A DNA stretch of 64,000 nt from Anaerostipes caccae L1-92 (GCF_014467075.1 NZ_AP023027.1:3526720-3590719); one strand, 5' to 3'. Numbered from the stretch's first letter, positions 33,546 to 42,707 are shown. The notes: generated by a model not told the origin, from the sequence alone. Numbers and translations are program-made.

Positions 33546-34028
33546 TCATCCTTCTAAATCAAAAAGCACGTTCTCATAATCCTGCACATAATATTTTATA
33601 TTTTTTCTGCCTCTCTGAACAATCGTATGTCCCTCGGCTTCTAATCTTTCTTTTTGCGCTTCAATCCCTCCGGGATATTTAGGATTTAACTCTCCCCTTG
33701 CTTTCAGCGTCCGCCAATAAGGTGTTTCATCTTCAGAACGCTGACAGCTTGCCCAGGCAGCAATCGACACGAAAATTCCTGCCGTGATGGGATCTGTAAA
33801 ATCTGCATCATTCTTTTTAGCCAGATAGACTCTGATCGTGCCTACGGTAATCACTTTTCCACAGGGAATCTTTTTCATTATCTCATCATAAGTGACTGGA
33901 GGAGCAAAATACATCCTTTCCCCGCCATATCTTTTTATCGTCGCCTCATCCGTCACAATTTGTATTTTGGGCATCCCTTTGTCTTCGTAGAGCATTTTAT
34001 TAAAATCTTTTTTATCTTCATTTGCCAT
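33546..34028 (-). CDS. MGMT-family alkyltransferase-like protein
   Basis: The 160-residue protein contains a DNA-binding domain related to O6-alkylguanine transferases: IPCGKVITVGTIRVYLAKK is the helix region and ETPYWRTLKARGELNPKYPGGIEAQKERLEAEGH replaces the usual PCHRV active-site segment. The reactive cysteine is absent (PYWR instead of PCHR), so it should be of the ATL type, which flags alkylated bases for nucleotide excision repair rather than removing the alkyl group. GGAGGCGG lies upstream of the ATG at 34028. It stands between the tail-fibre gene and the folate gene. Confidence 0.8.
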   Translation of the reverse strand: MANEDKKDFNKMLYEDKGMPKIQIVTDEATIKRYGGERMYFAPPVTYDEIMKKIPCGKVITVGTIRVYLAKKNDADFTDPITAGIFVSIAAWASCQRSEDETPYWRTLKARGELNPKYPGGIEAQKERLEAEGHTIVQRGRKNIKYYVQDYENVLFDLEG

Positions 34029-34131
34029 AATTCCCGCCTCCTTTTCTCAATCATAGACTATACTTAATCCCCATGCAATGAGACGGTTTGAAAATAATTT
34101 TCAAAAAATATAAACGATATATCTGTACAAT

Positions 34132-34671
34132 CTAATCTGTAATCACCAAATCCATAGATACATCATAATCATCTGTGGGGATTTTTTCCCACAAAAGTTT
34201 TCTTCTGCACAACAGAACTTTATAAAAGTCTGCATCAGAGAGATACCGGTCATAATATCCGGCCCCATGTCCAAGGCGTTTTCCACAGAGGTCCGCTGAT
34301 ACACATGGAATTATCCCCAGCTGAATTTCTTTTTTCCGGATAAGAAGAGTATCTTTTTTCGGTTCCAACAGTCCATAAATTCCATTTTCCAGCTGTTCCA
34401 TCCCCTTGATTTCCCTGACTTCCATGATACCCGGTTCGGTACATAACGGAACACCCACAGTTTTTCCCTGTCGGAAGCACTCTTCTAAAATCTTTTCCGT
34501 GGACACCTCTTTTCCAACGGATATATAACAGAAAACGGTTTCGGCTCTCTTAAATTCCGGTAACTCTAAGATAATCTCCTGTATCTTTTCATCTGATTCC
34601 TGCATGTATTCTGTGGATAACTTTTTCAGCTTTTCCCTGATCTGTTGACGGACCATCTTTTTATCTTCCAT
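34132..34671 (-). CDS. 5-formyltetrahydrofolate cyclo-ligase
   Basis: The enzyme turns 5-formyl-tetrahydrofolate into 5,10-methenyl-tetrahydrofolate with ATP, returning a storage form to one-carbon metabolism. The 179-residue product shows the family motifs VFCYISVGKEVSTEKILEEC, LGIIPCVSADLCGKRLGHGAGYYDRYL (ATP/substrate loop) near residues 124-150. The ATG at 34671 with AAAGGAG upstream is used; the frame to 34722 is not. It is divergent from the Uma2 gene. Confidence 0.92.
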   Translation of the reverse strand: MEDKKMVRQQIREKLKKLSTEYMQESDEKIQEIILELPEFKRAETVFCYISVGKEVSTEKILEECFRQGKTVGVPLCTEPGIMEVREIKGMEQLENGIYGLLEPKKDTLLIRKKEIQLGIIPCVSADLCGKRLGHGAGYYDRYLSDADFYKVLLCRRKLLWEKIPTDDYDVSMDLVITD

Positions 34672-34834
34672 AAATTTATCTCCTTTGCTTTCAGAATACT
34701 TTCTTACCAGAAAGAATAGCATAACAATAAATGAAGTGGGTACACTTGTGCTAAATACCTTCTCATATTATAATAAAAAAACTGCTTATTTATTAATTAA
34801 GCTGCTTATAATCCCCATGAAAGGATGTGTTTAT

Positions 34835-35377
34835 ATGTCATCAGCCAGAGAAAAACTCTATACCACTGAAGATATTTATGCTATGCACAATGGTACAAGG
34901 GCAGAGCTGATTAACGGACACATTTATTATATGGCACCGCCCACCAGAAATCATCAAAAAATTATAAGCAAATTAAATCAATATATAGCAAACTACATTG
35001 ACAGTTCAAACGATTCATGTGAAGTCTATCCTGCACCTTTTGCAGTCTTTCTCAATAATGATGACATGAATTATGTAGAACCTGATATATCTGTGATCTG
35101 TGATAAAAACAAGCTGGATAACAGGGGATGCCATGGGGCTCCGGATTGGATTATTGAAATTGTTTCACAGAGCAGCAGGCGCATGGATTACAGTATCAAG
35201 CTTTTTAAATACCGTTCTGCCGGTGTGCGTGAATACTGGATCGTTGATCCTGAAAAGTCCAGGATTATGGTTCACGATTTAATGAATGAAGATATTACGG
35301 AATATACCTTTCATGATAGTGTAAAATCCAAGATTTATGAAAATTTGATCATTGATTTTCGCAAAATTGACTTATAA
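34835..35377 (+). CDS. Uma2 family restriction-endonuclease-fold protein
   Basis: The 180-residue product fits the Uma2 (DUF820) family, PD-(D/E)xK nuclease-fold proteins common in cyanobacteria and Firmicutes. The core is visible as YVEPDISVICDKNKLDNRGCHGAPDWIIEIVSQSSRRMDYSIKLFKYRSAGVREYWIVDP: Asp of VEPD, Glu of IIEIVS, then D and K before the tyrosine. Their biological role is not known. The ATG at 34835 has AAAGG upstream. It stands alone, with a perfect hairpin after it. Confidence 0.85.
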   Translation: MSSAREKLYTTEDIYAMHNGTRAELINGHIYYMAPPTRNHQKIISKLNQYIANYIDSSNDSCEVYPAPFAVFLNNDDMNYVEPDISVICDKNKLDNRGCHGAPDWIIEIVSQSSRRMDYSIKLFKYRSAGVREYWIVDPEKSRIMVHDLMNEDITEYTFHDSVKSKIYENLIIDFRKIDL

Positions 35378-35400
35378 TCATTCATAAACTAATACATTAT

Positions 35401-35429
35401 ATGGGGAGTTCCGTAACGGAACTCCCCAT
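35401..35429. repeat. Perfect 29-base inverted repeat
   Basis: ATGGGGAGTTCCG and its complement form a 13-bp stem around TAA. No T-run follows on either strand. It lies between the convergent Uma2 and HAD phosphatase genes, where a terminator would be expected. Confidence 0.7.
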
Positions 35430-35456
35430 AATGAAAATTAAATACACATATTTCTT

Positions 35457-36233
35457 CTACAGATGCATTGTCAACTCACTTAAATCATTTACAATCAGAT
35501 CTGGCTTCACACTGCTCTTCTCCACATCTTCCATAGTGCTCTCTCCACTCAGCACCAGAATCGACGTCACATTACTTCCGTCTGCCACGGCAATGTCCGT
35601 GTAAATCCGGTCACCGACGATTGCTATTTCTTCCGGCCTGCACCCGGTCTCCCGTATGATATAATCCAGTGTATGGCGGGACGGTTTTCCGAAAAACTCC
35701 GGATACCTTCCGGTGGAAGCCTCCACAAGCTTTGCCATGGAACCACAGTCCGGTATAAAAGTTCCTCCCTCCATGGGACAGTTCAGATCCGGATTGATTC
35801 CGTAATAGAGACAGCCGCTGCGTATAAAGCTGCAGGCTTTTGAAAGCTTTTCATAAGTCAGAGTCGTGTCAAACCCCAGGACCACGATATCCGGATCTTC
35901 CTGTACAAGTGTTATTCCAAATTTCCTGAATTCCTCCAGCAAAGAGGGGGTACCCACTACATAGACACTTTTTCCATGATGTTCTTCCATAAGAAACCGG
36001 ATCATCACATGACTGGAGATCATCATCTGTTCTTTCGTGATTTTAATCTCCATAAAATCCAGCTTCTCAATGTAAGCCTGCTGGCTTTTGGATGAATTAT
36101 TTGTAAAAAAATAAAACGTCCTGCCTGTCTCTGTGACTTTGGAGAGGAAATCTTTTGTAAACGGAAACAGTTCCCTCCCCAGGTAGATCGTGCCGTCCAT
36201 ATCCAGAACAAAGACCTTAGTGTTTTCCAGCAT
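35457..36233 (-). CDS. HAD-IIA (NagD/AraL-type) sugar phosphatase
   Basis: The 258-residue protein has HAD motif I VFVLDMDGTIYLG, motif II FFTNNSSKS, a C2 cap with PDIVVLGFDTTLTYEKLSKA and motif IV IVGDRIYTDIAVA. This is the NagD/AraL family, phosphatases of sugar phosphates; AraL in Bacillus lies beside araD and araM. I choose the ATG at 36233 (GTGAGG nearby); an ATG at 36260 would overlap araD by 20 bases. It is the last gene of the PTS operon that starts at 42588 and likely clears excess phosphorylated intermediate. Confidence 0.85.
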   Translation of the reverse strand: MLENTKVFVLDMDGTIYLGRELFPFTKDFLSKVTETGRTFYFFTNNSSKSQQAYIEKLDFMEIKITKEQMMISSHVMIRFLMEEHHGKSVYVVGTPSLLEEFRKFGITLVQEDPDIVVLGFDTTLTYEKLSKACSFIRSGCLYYGINPDLNCPMEGGTFIPDCGSMAKLVEASTGRYPEFFGKPSRHTLDYIIRETGCRPEEIAIVGDRIYTDIAVADGSNVTSILVLSGESTMEDVEKSSVKPDLIVNDLSELTMHL

Positions 36234-36240
36234 CGCATCC

Positions 36241-36936
36241 TCACTTTCCGGCATTTCCATAGTAGGCGTTCGGCCCGTGTTTCCGGAAAAAATGTTTATC
36301 CTGAATCATCCTCGGCGCTTCATGCACTTCTGTTCTCAGCTGTTCTGTCCTGGCAGCCATCTTTGCTACCTCTTCCAGCACTACCGCATTGTGGACGGCC
36401 TCCATGGCATCCTTCCCCCATGAAAACGGCCCATGATTTGTACAAAGCACTCCGGGGACATAGGATGGATTTTTTCCCTGAAATGTCTCTATAATGACAA
36501 GACCTGTGTTTTTCTCATACTCTTCCCTGATTTCTTCTGCGCTGAGCCCTCTGGCACATGGAATCTGTCCATAAAAATAATCTGCGTGAGTGGTCCCATA
36601 ACATGGAACCGGCCTTCCCGCCTGGGCCCAAGAAGTTGCCCAGGCAGAATGTGTGTGTACAATACCGCCGATCTGTCCGAATGCCTTATATAGTTCCAGA
36701 TGGGTCGGGGTATCGGAGGAAGGATGATAATCCCCTTCCACCTTATTTCCGTCAAGATCCATAACCACCATATCGGAAGGTCTGAGTTCCTCGTAGGCGA
36801 TTCCGCTCGGCTTGATAACAAACATTCCCTTTCTGCGGTCGATTCCGCTTACATTTCCCCAAGTATATGTGACGAGCCCTTTTGCCGGGAGCTCCATATT
36901 TGCCTCATACACCTGCTCTTTTAATTCTTCCAGCAT
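36241..36936 (-). CDS. araD: L-ribulose-5-phosphate 4-epimerase
   Basis: AraD converts L-ribulose 5-phosphate to D-xylulose 5-phosphate, the entry into the pentose phosphate pathway. The 231-residue product has [33 protein letters not shown], the zinc histidines in [16 protein letters not shown] and [13 protein letters not shown], and [27 protein letters not shown] precedes the ATG. It sits 13 bases after the araM-like gene. araA and araB are absent in this window, so the L-ribulose phosphate must come from another enzyme. Confidence 0.94.
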   Translation of the reverse strand: MLEELKEQVYEANMELPAKGLVTYTWGNVSGIDRRKGMFVIKPSGIAYEELRPSDMVVMDLDGNKVEGDYHPSSDTPTHLELYKAFGQIGGIVHTHSAWATSWAQAGRPVPCYGTTHADYFYGQIPCARGLSAEEIREEYEKNTGLVIIETFQGKNPSYVPGVLCTNHGPFSWGKDAMEAVHNAVVLEEVAKMAARTEQLRTEVHEAPRMIQDKHFFRKHGPNAYYGNAGK

Positions 36937-36949
36937 ATCTTCCTTCCCC

Positions 36950-38242
36950 CTAACCGTTGATCACTTCTTCATAAAAACTATAAAACTTGAGCAGTCTCAT
37001 GAAGGTAATTCTTGCTCTCACATAAGGAGACAATCTTGCAGTTTTTTCCTGAAAGCTTTCGTCAAAGCCAAGATCCTCAAGGGTTCTGACCCCATTCACT
37101 TCTTTGAGCATATCGGTAAGCTCTCCGGCTGAAGGGATCTCATCGATCACCGCCGCGATCTCATCTTTCCTTTCCAAAAGCTTCTGTGAGTCAACTTCTT
37201 CCAGCAGGTTCGGTGTGTTTTCTTCTATGATAGACTCATACATTCCAAGCTTAGTAAAATTCACTCTGATCAGTTCTTCTTCTACAGGCATAGATTCTTT
37301 CACTGTAAATGCTTCACCGCGCATTTTCTCTGCCGCTTTGTGGTAGATTTTTGAAGCCAGGATCAGCCCTACGCCAACCTTTTCCCCGTGGTAAAAGTCA
37401 ATGTAATCATTCAGCACTTCCATTTCCCACAAATGGGACATATGATGCTCCGCCCCAGATGCGGGTCTTGAGTTGCCGGTCATCTGCATGGCAAGACCGG
37501 AAAGCAGGAGTCCATACATCAGCTCTTCATAAGCCTTCGCATCGCCGGCTGCCAGTCCCGGAAGACTGGCCTTCAGCGCATCCAGTGCCTGATACTCCAT
37601 CTCACAGATTTCTTCACAAATATATTCTCCCATCAGGATATGTGTGATCTTCCAGTCTGCAAGAGCCGTATATTTCCCGAGCAAATCTGCAGCACCGGAA
37701 GCCGTCAGCCGCATCGGTGCCCTGCTGAAAATATCCGTGTCCGCAATGACAACGATCGGCGATACGGCAGTAAAGCTCTTTTTAAATCCGTGCCATGTCA
37801 TAGCTGCTACTGTGGATACAAAACCGTCCACACTGGCCGCCGTCGGTACGGAGAAGAAAGGAATTTTTTTCTCGTAGGCGTGATACCTTGAGATGTCATG
37901 GATGGTCCCGGACCCAACAGCGATCATCAGATCCAGCTCGCCCATCTGGTCAAGATACTTTTGTGCCGCCTCCACGCCATGTTCATTGGCATGGAGGTTT
38001 TCCGGATCAAGGACTGCCTTTTTCAGACCCGGCACAAGGCGTTCCACCGTCTTTCCCGCTGCCTCATAAGTATTTTCATCACAGATCATTACAATATTTT
38101 GAAACTTCTTATATGCGTCCCTTGCAAGGATCTCGGGGAGTCTGCTGACTGCCCCGCTTTCTATAATTATATCGTCCACAATGATTTCATGTTTTCTGCC
38201 GCAGCTGCACGGCTTTAAAAATTTATTCACATCTACCTTCAT
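36950..38242 (-). CDS. AraM-family dehydrogenase (sn-glycerol-1-phosphate dehydrogenase-like)
   Basis: The 430-residue protein belongs to the iron-dependent-alcohol-dehydrogenase superfamily, AraM/EgsA branch. Visible are the NAD(P)-binding [31 protein letters not shown], metal-site elements SGAADLLGK and [16 protein letters not shown], and [13 protein letters not shown]. AraM of Bacillus makes sn-glycerol 1-phosphate; here the place between a galactitol-type PTS and araD makes a pentitol-phosphate dehydrogenase more attractive. That is inference. GGGGTG precedes the ATG; IIC ends 3 bases upstream of it. Confidence 0.88.
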   Translation of the reverse strand: MKVDVNKFLKPCSCGRKHEIIVDDIIIESGAVSRLPEILARDAYKKFQNIVMICDENTYEAAGKTVERLVPGLKKAVLDPENLHANEHGVEAAQKYLDQMGELDLMIAVGSGTIHDISRYHAYEKKIPFFSVPTAASVDGFVSTVAAMTWHGFKKSFTAVSPIVVIADTDIFSRAPMRLTASGAADLLGKYTALADWKITHILMGEYICEEICEMEYQALDALKASLPGLAAGDAKAYEELMYGLLLSGLAMQMTGNSRPASGAEHHMSHLWEMEVLNDYIDFYHGEKVGVGLILASKIYHKAAEKMRGEAFTVKESMPVEEELIRVNFTKLGMYESIIEENTPNLLEEVDSQKLLERKDEIAAVIDEIPSAGELTDMLKEVNGVRTLEDLGFDESFQEKTARLSPYVRARITFMRLLKFYSFYEEVING

Positions 38243-38245
38243 ACT

Positions 38246-39673
38246 TTACACCCCTGCTTCTTCCGCTGATTCATTTTTTTCCGCCTGACGGTCTAAGTAA
38301 GCTACGATCTCCTTGTTCTTCAGTTTAAAGACTGCAAACATGACTGCGTAGACAATCACTGCAATCGCGATGAAGACAGGATTTCCGGAAAGGAATGCAA
38401 GGAATACGAACCCAAGCATTGGTTTTCCAAGAATATTAAAGCTCGTAATCATGGCTGCTCCCGCCGGGATCGCAAATCCCGCGGAGATTGCCACCTGCGT
38501 AAACAGCGGAGCTGTATAAGTACACATGAGAAGCCCTAAGCTGAACCAAATTGTTCCGGCTACAAGAATCTTTGACATATTTCCTTTATAGACCGCTACC
38601 AGGCCCTGTACCATATATGGGATAGCCAGAAGATCTACTACCGGCAGCACCTGATTGCCCGGGAGGATCGTAGAAACCACGATCATAATAGGGATCAGCA
38701 GAAGTCCGCTTGTAAGAGTAGCAGGTTCTCCATAGCCGACCGCATCGTTGACGGCAATATACCATTCCCTGTCACCTGCTTTGCCCATGAATTTTCTTGC
38801 GGCCTCCGTGATCGGCGCAAACGCCTGGGCAAACATACTTGCTATTTTAGGAAAGATCGCCATGACCGCACTGGTAGCTATCGCAGCTTCTAAAATATCA
38901 CCCCATCCGGCGATGGTTCCAAGTTTATTGATGCTTCCCAGTATCCCGATAAACATTCCGAGGAAAAATCCAAGAGTCATGGGCTCCCCGAGAAATCCGA
39001 TTTTCTTTTCTATCGATTTTGGATTCAGTTTTAATTTGTTGAATCCAAGCTTATTTAAGATCGGATCAAACAAAATTGCAAAAATCGCGGGTTCTACATT
39101 GTGCATGGCAATAATGGTACAGTTGGGATAGTTATAGTATTTAGACCACCTCTTTGCAACCAGCTCTGATATGAGCAGACTGTACAGATTCAAAAGAATC
39201 ATACATGCGATTCCCAAAATAAAATTGTGGGTCTTGAAAATAACCATGGCGCCCCAGACAATATAGGAATAGTTATTCCAGAGATCCGACGGCTGAAAAA
39301 TATTCGTCCATTTTACAAGGAACAGGATCGTCTGTAAAAGAATCCCCAGACCCAGATAGATCATTCCCGCGCTGGTTGCAAAGGCAACGACGGAGGTCGC
39401 CTGCCATCCCACGTCAAACGTATTTAAATTTACCCCTGTGACGCCTGCCATGACCTGGGACATATTCTTGACCATCGGTGTGATGATCGGTGTAAACGCT
39501 CCGAGAATCAGAGTAAATCCCATCAGGGATACTCCTGCATAAAGCGCTGATAAAAATGCTTTCTGTACTTTGACTTTAAAAATCAATGCTATAATGAAAA
39601 TAATAAATGGTACGATGATTGCCGATCCGAAGTTGTCGATGATTGCTTTCAGTGTTGCAAGAATTGCTTCCAT
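38246..39673 (-). CDS. PTS transporter subunit IIC, galactitol family
   Basis: The 475-residue protein is a membrane permease with about ten to twelve hydrophobic segments. Features of the galactitol/EIIC-Gat family are FGSAIIVPFIIFIIALIFKVK at the N-terminus, ILLQTILFLVKWTNIFQPSDLWNNYSY, HNVEPAIFAILFDP and WYIAVNDAVGYGEPATLTSGLLLIP. It carries the sugar across the membrane while IIA and IIB pass phosphate to it. AGGAGG... GGAGG lies upstream of the ATG. Its neighbours (IIB, IIA, activator, AraM, AraD) suggest a pentitol or related polyol. Confidence 0.93.
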   Translation of the reverse strand: MEAILATLKAIIDNFGSAIIVPFIIFIIALIFKVKVQKAFLSALYAGVSLMGFTLILGAFTPIITPMVKNMSQVMAGVTGVNLNTFDVGWQATSVVAFATSAGMIYLGLGILLQTILFLVKWTNIFQPSDLWNNYSYIVWGAMVIFKTHNFILGIACMILLNLYSLLISELVAKRWSKYYNYPNCTIIAMHNVEPAIFAILFDPILNKLGFNKLKLNPKSIEKKIGFLGEPMTLGFFLGMFIGILGSINKLGTIAGWGDILEAAIATSAVMAIFPKIASMFAQAFAPITEAARKFMGKAGDREWYIAVNDAVGYGEPATLTSGLLLIPIMIVVSTILPGNQVLPVVDLLAIPYMVQGLVAVYKGNMSKILVAGTIWFSLGLLMCTYTAPLFTQVAISAGFAIPAGAAMITSFNILGKPMLGFVFLAFLSGNPVFIAIAVIVYAVMFAVFKLKNKEIVAYLDRQAEKNESAEEAGV

Positions 39674-39700
39674 ATGTATTTCCTCCGTTTTACTCTCTCT

Positions 39701-40003
39701 TTATTTTCCGACAGACCTCAGTGCTTCCACAATCTGATTAAAAAATTCATCTTCTCCCATACCTGTAATGCACGCAAAAGCATTAACCATCGGAATGCCG
39801 TAATCCCCGTCCGGGAGCGGGCTGGTATGTGCAAGAATATCAAATCTCCCTGACTGGGCAAGATTTAATGCCTCTGTCGGTCTGGCTTCCGTAGTGGAGA
39901 CAGAATATCCCCGTTCTCCTAATTTTTCCTTCAATTTTGCCGCTACCATAGATGATGTTACGGTTCCAGACCCGCAAACGGATAAAATATTGACTGCTGA
40001 CAT
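39701..40003 (-). CDS. PTS transporter subunit IIB, galactitol family
   Basis: IIB takes phosphate from IIA on a cysteine and gives it to the sugar in IIC. The 100-residue protein has the P-loop VCGSGTVTSSM with the active Cys at residue 10, followed by VAAKLKEKLGERGYSVSTTEARP. The start is the ATG at 40003 with AAAGGAG 7 bases ahead; the frame open to 40090 overlaps the IIA gene and is not used. IIC follows after 27 bases. Confidence 0.94.
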   Translation of the reverse strand: MSAVNILSVCGSGTVTSSMVAAKLKEKLGERGYSVSTTEARPTEALNLAQSGRFDILAHTSPLPDGDYGIPMVNAFACITGMGEDEFFNQIVEALRSVGK

Positions 40004-40029
40004 AATAAATCTCCTTTCATTTTTCCTGT

Positions 40030-40500
40030 TCAGGAAAGTGACTGTTCTTTTTCTTTTATAATGTGGATGACGTCCTGTTTTTTCGTACACTCCGTCAATT
40101 GTTTCAGTGTGTTTGAATCCTGCAGCACCTGCAGAATCCTTTGTAAAAATACCAGATGTTCTTCCGGATCGTCCACGGCAAGCATAAATACCAGTCTTGC
40201 CATGACCACTTCATCTGTTGTCCCCATCTGATAAAACTTCACAGGTTTTTTTAAGATTCCGATGGCTACCGCGCCTTTGTACACATGGCTTTTATCTGTA
40301 TGCGGAATGGCTATTCCTACTCCTCCCATGTTGACCCCTGTAGGAAAATCCTTTTCCCTTGTCTTTAAGGCGTCAATATAGGAATCCCTGCAGTAACCTT
40401 CCTCTATCAGTGTCTTTCCCAGACGCTCAAAGACTTCCCCGGAGCTTTCGGCATCGAGATCCGTAAGCACCAGTTCCTCTTTTAAATCTTCCCAAATCAT
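40030..40500 (-). CDS. PTS transporter subunit IIA, fructose/galactitol type
   Basis: The 156-residue cytoplasmic protein has the EIIA-Fru-type phosphorylation site GGVGIAIPHTDKSHV with His at about 67, followed by KGAVAIGILKKPVKF and LVFMLAVDDPEEHLVFLQRILQVL. It accepts phosphate from HPr. GAGG lies before the ATG at 40500. The activator gene ends 6 bases upstream and IIB begins 26 bases downstream. Confidence 0.94.
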   Translation of the reverse strand: MIWEDLKEELVLTDLDAESSGEVFERLGKTLIEEGYCRDSYIDALKTREKDFPTGVNMGGVGIAIPHTDKSHVYKGAVAIGILKKPVKFYQMGTTDEVVMARLVFMLAVDDPEEHLVFLQRILQVLQDSNTLKQLTECTKKQDVIHIIKEKEQSLS

Positions 40501-40506
40501 GCTGCA

Positions 40507-42588
40507 TTACCTCATTTCATATTCATATCGTTTGATTGCGTTATAGACTTCATCTCTGCTTTGGGCCGGCCGTATTTTATTTCGAAACTTCTCATTGTGA
40601 AACAGATTCACGAGATGGAACATAGCCTTTAAATGTGTTTCTTTGTTAATTGCGCTTAAACAGCAGACCCACTCCACAGGATCAAACTCCGGTTTACCGA
40701 ATACTACCGGCTCATCCAGTCTGATCAGGCTCATACCCACCTTTTTTGCACCGGCATTTAAAGCTTCATGGGGCAGTGCGAACCCCGGTGCCACGAGAAT
40801 ATAAGGGCCGTTCTGCTCCACATTCTTTATCATGGAACTTATATATCTTTCCTCGATACAATCATTTTCAAGCAGATACTGAGCCGATTGTCTGACGGCT
40901 TCCTGCCAGGTTTTACAGCTCACATTCAGCCTTATGGCCTGCTTTGGAAGCATTTCAGCCAGAGGCAGGCTCACCTCTTTGTGAAAGAACTCATTGACGA
41001 CCTCTTCTATTTTAAATATCATTTTTTCCGGGTCCGTATCCGAAGTAAGGATTTCCTTGATCCGCTTCATATGAACTGCCTCAGGCTTTTCTTTCTTCGT
41101 CTGTTTTTTACCGGTGCTCCGGTTTCCTTTCAGCCTCGAAAGTTTTTTCCCTACATTGATGCAGTCTCCGTCATTCAGCAGAGGATCCACCTGGATATAC
41201 TCTAAATCGGTGTCCAGAGCTACTGTAGAGAGAATCACATCAGCCTCGTCAACAGCCACATTCTTAAGGTCATGAGCCGGTATGATATCTGCTACATGAA
41301 AATTGAAATACTTTTTAAGCCTGGCCAGAAGAAGCTGGGATGTTCCGATTCCTCCGTTGCATACCAGAATTACCGAATAACGCTCCGCGGAGTTTCTGTT
41401 TCTTTCAATTGCGGCACAGATATGCACCACAATATATGAGATTTCTACCTCATTCAGCTTCCGCCCTATGTAATCTTCCAGGACAAATACATTGTTTTGT
41501 ACCGCTTTCTGTATCTTCGGATAGCGCTCCAGGACTTCTGTCACCACTGAACTCACCGTGTTGTCCCGTATGGCTGATGAAAACATGGATTCCAGATGAT
41601 TAATGAGATTTTCATAGAAGATATAATCTCCCTGCAAATTCAAATCGATGTCAATAGAAACATGCTCAATAAAGGTTCTTGTGATCACCTGCATCTTAAC
41701 AATTTCCTGGTTGCTGGTCGTCTTTTTGATATAACGCATCTCATTTAATATTCTGCCGAGAAATTTAACTTCGTCCTCCACAACCTCAATGCCAGCAAAG
41801 TCACTGAGCTGCTTTAATATATACCCCGCCATTTCATATTTGCTGTTTTTCTTGCCGTCCTGCTCTGCATAAATTTTAAGCCGCATGCGGTACAGGCTTA
41901 AGAGAAGAAAATATTTAAGGTCAGTGAAGGAAGTGTCTGTGAGAAACCTTCCCGAAAAATGTTCCGCCAGATTGATAACCTTTTCCATAGTCTTCAGATC
42001 TTCCATATCTACCCGGCACTCCTCTTTCAGAGAACCGATCAGTCTCTCAAAAACCGGTGCCTCCCGGTATACGGATTCACTGCTTTTTACCATGGAGAAT
42101 AACAATAATCTCTTGTTTTTTTCCTCACCTTCTAACATCAATCCTTTATTGGAATGGGAGACAACATAAAGTCTGTGCTTCCTGAAAAACTTTTTAAGGC
42201 TTTCCAAATCCTGAATCACTGTGGACCGGCTCACATACATGCAGTCCGCCAGATCCGAAAGGGTCCGGTAATCATTTTCACAGATCAGCAATGTCGCCAT
42301 AAATATCTTTCTCTCGTTTTTCTCCAGCTTATAGGAATAAAAATTATCCCGGAAAAGATACTGCCTTGCCATATTTATATCTTTTCCCGTCTCAATGACG
42401 CCTTGTTTTCCGAGACTCACGCCGGACAATTCATTTTTGCTGAGAAATTCATTAATCTGCTCCAAGTCATTCCGGATGGTCCTTACGGAAACTCCGAACT
42501 GCTCTGCAAGCTCCTTCATTTGTGCCGCCTGCCCATATTCTTTTTTCTGAATCAGAGTAGATAAGATTTCCCGAGATCTCTTGTTCAT
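40507..42588 (-). CDS. PRD-containing PTS-regulated transcriptional activator (MtlR/LicR-like)
   Basis: The 693-residue protein has an N-terminal DeoR/Mga-type helix-turn-helix (QAAQMKELAEQFGVSVRTIRNDLEQI, residues 19-44, and a second in YRTLSDLADCMYVSRSTVIQDLESLKKFF), two PRD modules with regulatory histidines (AEHFSGRF; IVVHICAAIERN), an EIIB-like domain with Cys (VILVCNGGIGTSQLLLARL) and a C-terminal EIIA-like domain with His (APGFALPHEALNAGAKKVG). It senses the phosphorylation state of the PTS. The ATG at 42588 follows GAGGTG; a GTG 9 bases earlier lies within that site. It is first in the operon. Confidence 0.92.
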   Translation of the reverse strand: MNKRSREILSTLIQKKEYGQAAQMKELAEQFGVSVRTIRNDLEQINEFLSKNELSGVSLGKQGVIETGKDINMARQYLFRDNFYSYKLEKNERKIFMATLLICENDYRTLSDLADCMYVSRSTVIQDLESLKKFFRKHRLYVVSHSNKGLMLEGEEKNKRLLLFSMVKSSESVYREAPVFERLIGSLKEECRVDMEDLKTMEKVINLAEHFSGRFLTDTSFTDLKYFLLLSLYRMRLKIYAEQDGKKNSKYEMAGYILKQLSDFAGIEVVEDEVKFLGRILNEMRYIKKTTSNQEIVKMQVITRTFIEHVSIDIDLNLQGDYIFYENLINHLESMFSSAIRDNTVSSVVTEVLERYPKIQKAVQNNVFVLEDYIGRKLNEVEISYIVVHICAAIERNRNSAERYSVILVCNGGIGTSQLLLARLKKYFNFHVADIIPAHDLKNVAVDEADVILSTVALDTDLEYIQVDPLLNDGDCINVGKKLSRLKGNRSTGKKQTKKEKPEAVHMKRIKEILTSDTDPEKMIFKIEEVVNEFFHKEVSLPLAEMLPKQAIRLNVSCKTWQEAVRQSAQYLLENDCIEERYISSMIKNVEQNGPYILVAPGFALPHEALNAGAKKVGMSLIRLDEPVVFGKPEFDPVEWVCCLSAINKETHLKAMFHLVNLFHNEKFRNKIRPAQSRDEVYNAIKRYEYEMR

Positions 42589-42660
42589 ATTTATCACCTC
42601 ATCTATGGTTTGAGTATATCATCCGCACTCTGTAAAAAACAGTTTGAGGTTTTTCATCTT

Positions 42661-42699
42661 TTGTGAAAAGAAATGTCACCGTTACATTTCTTTTCACAA
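42661..42699. promoter_or_regulatory. Long inverted repeat upstream of the PTS activator, likely operator
   Basis: TTGTGAAAAGAAATG (42661-42675) has its exact complement at 42685-42699; with the next base pair the arms are 16 bp around a 7-base loop. It lies 73 bases upstream of the activator start, where an MtlR/LicR-type activator would bind. A TATACT -10 box is seen near 42620 without a good -35 box, as expected for an activated promoter. Confidence 0.6.
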
Positions 42700-42707
42700 A
42701 TAAGTGC

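Noticed and set aside
34835-35377. Restriction-modification or defence island around the Uma2 nuclease
   Set aside because: No modification methylase with a matching specificity module lies next to it; the methyltransferase at 31575 lacks DNA-methylase motifs and is 2.4 kb away with unrelated genes between.
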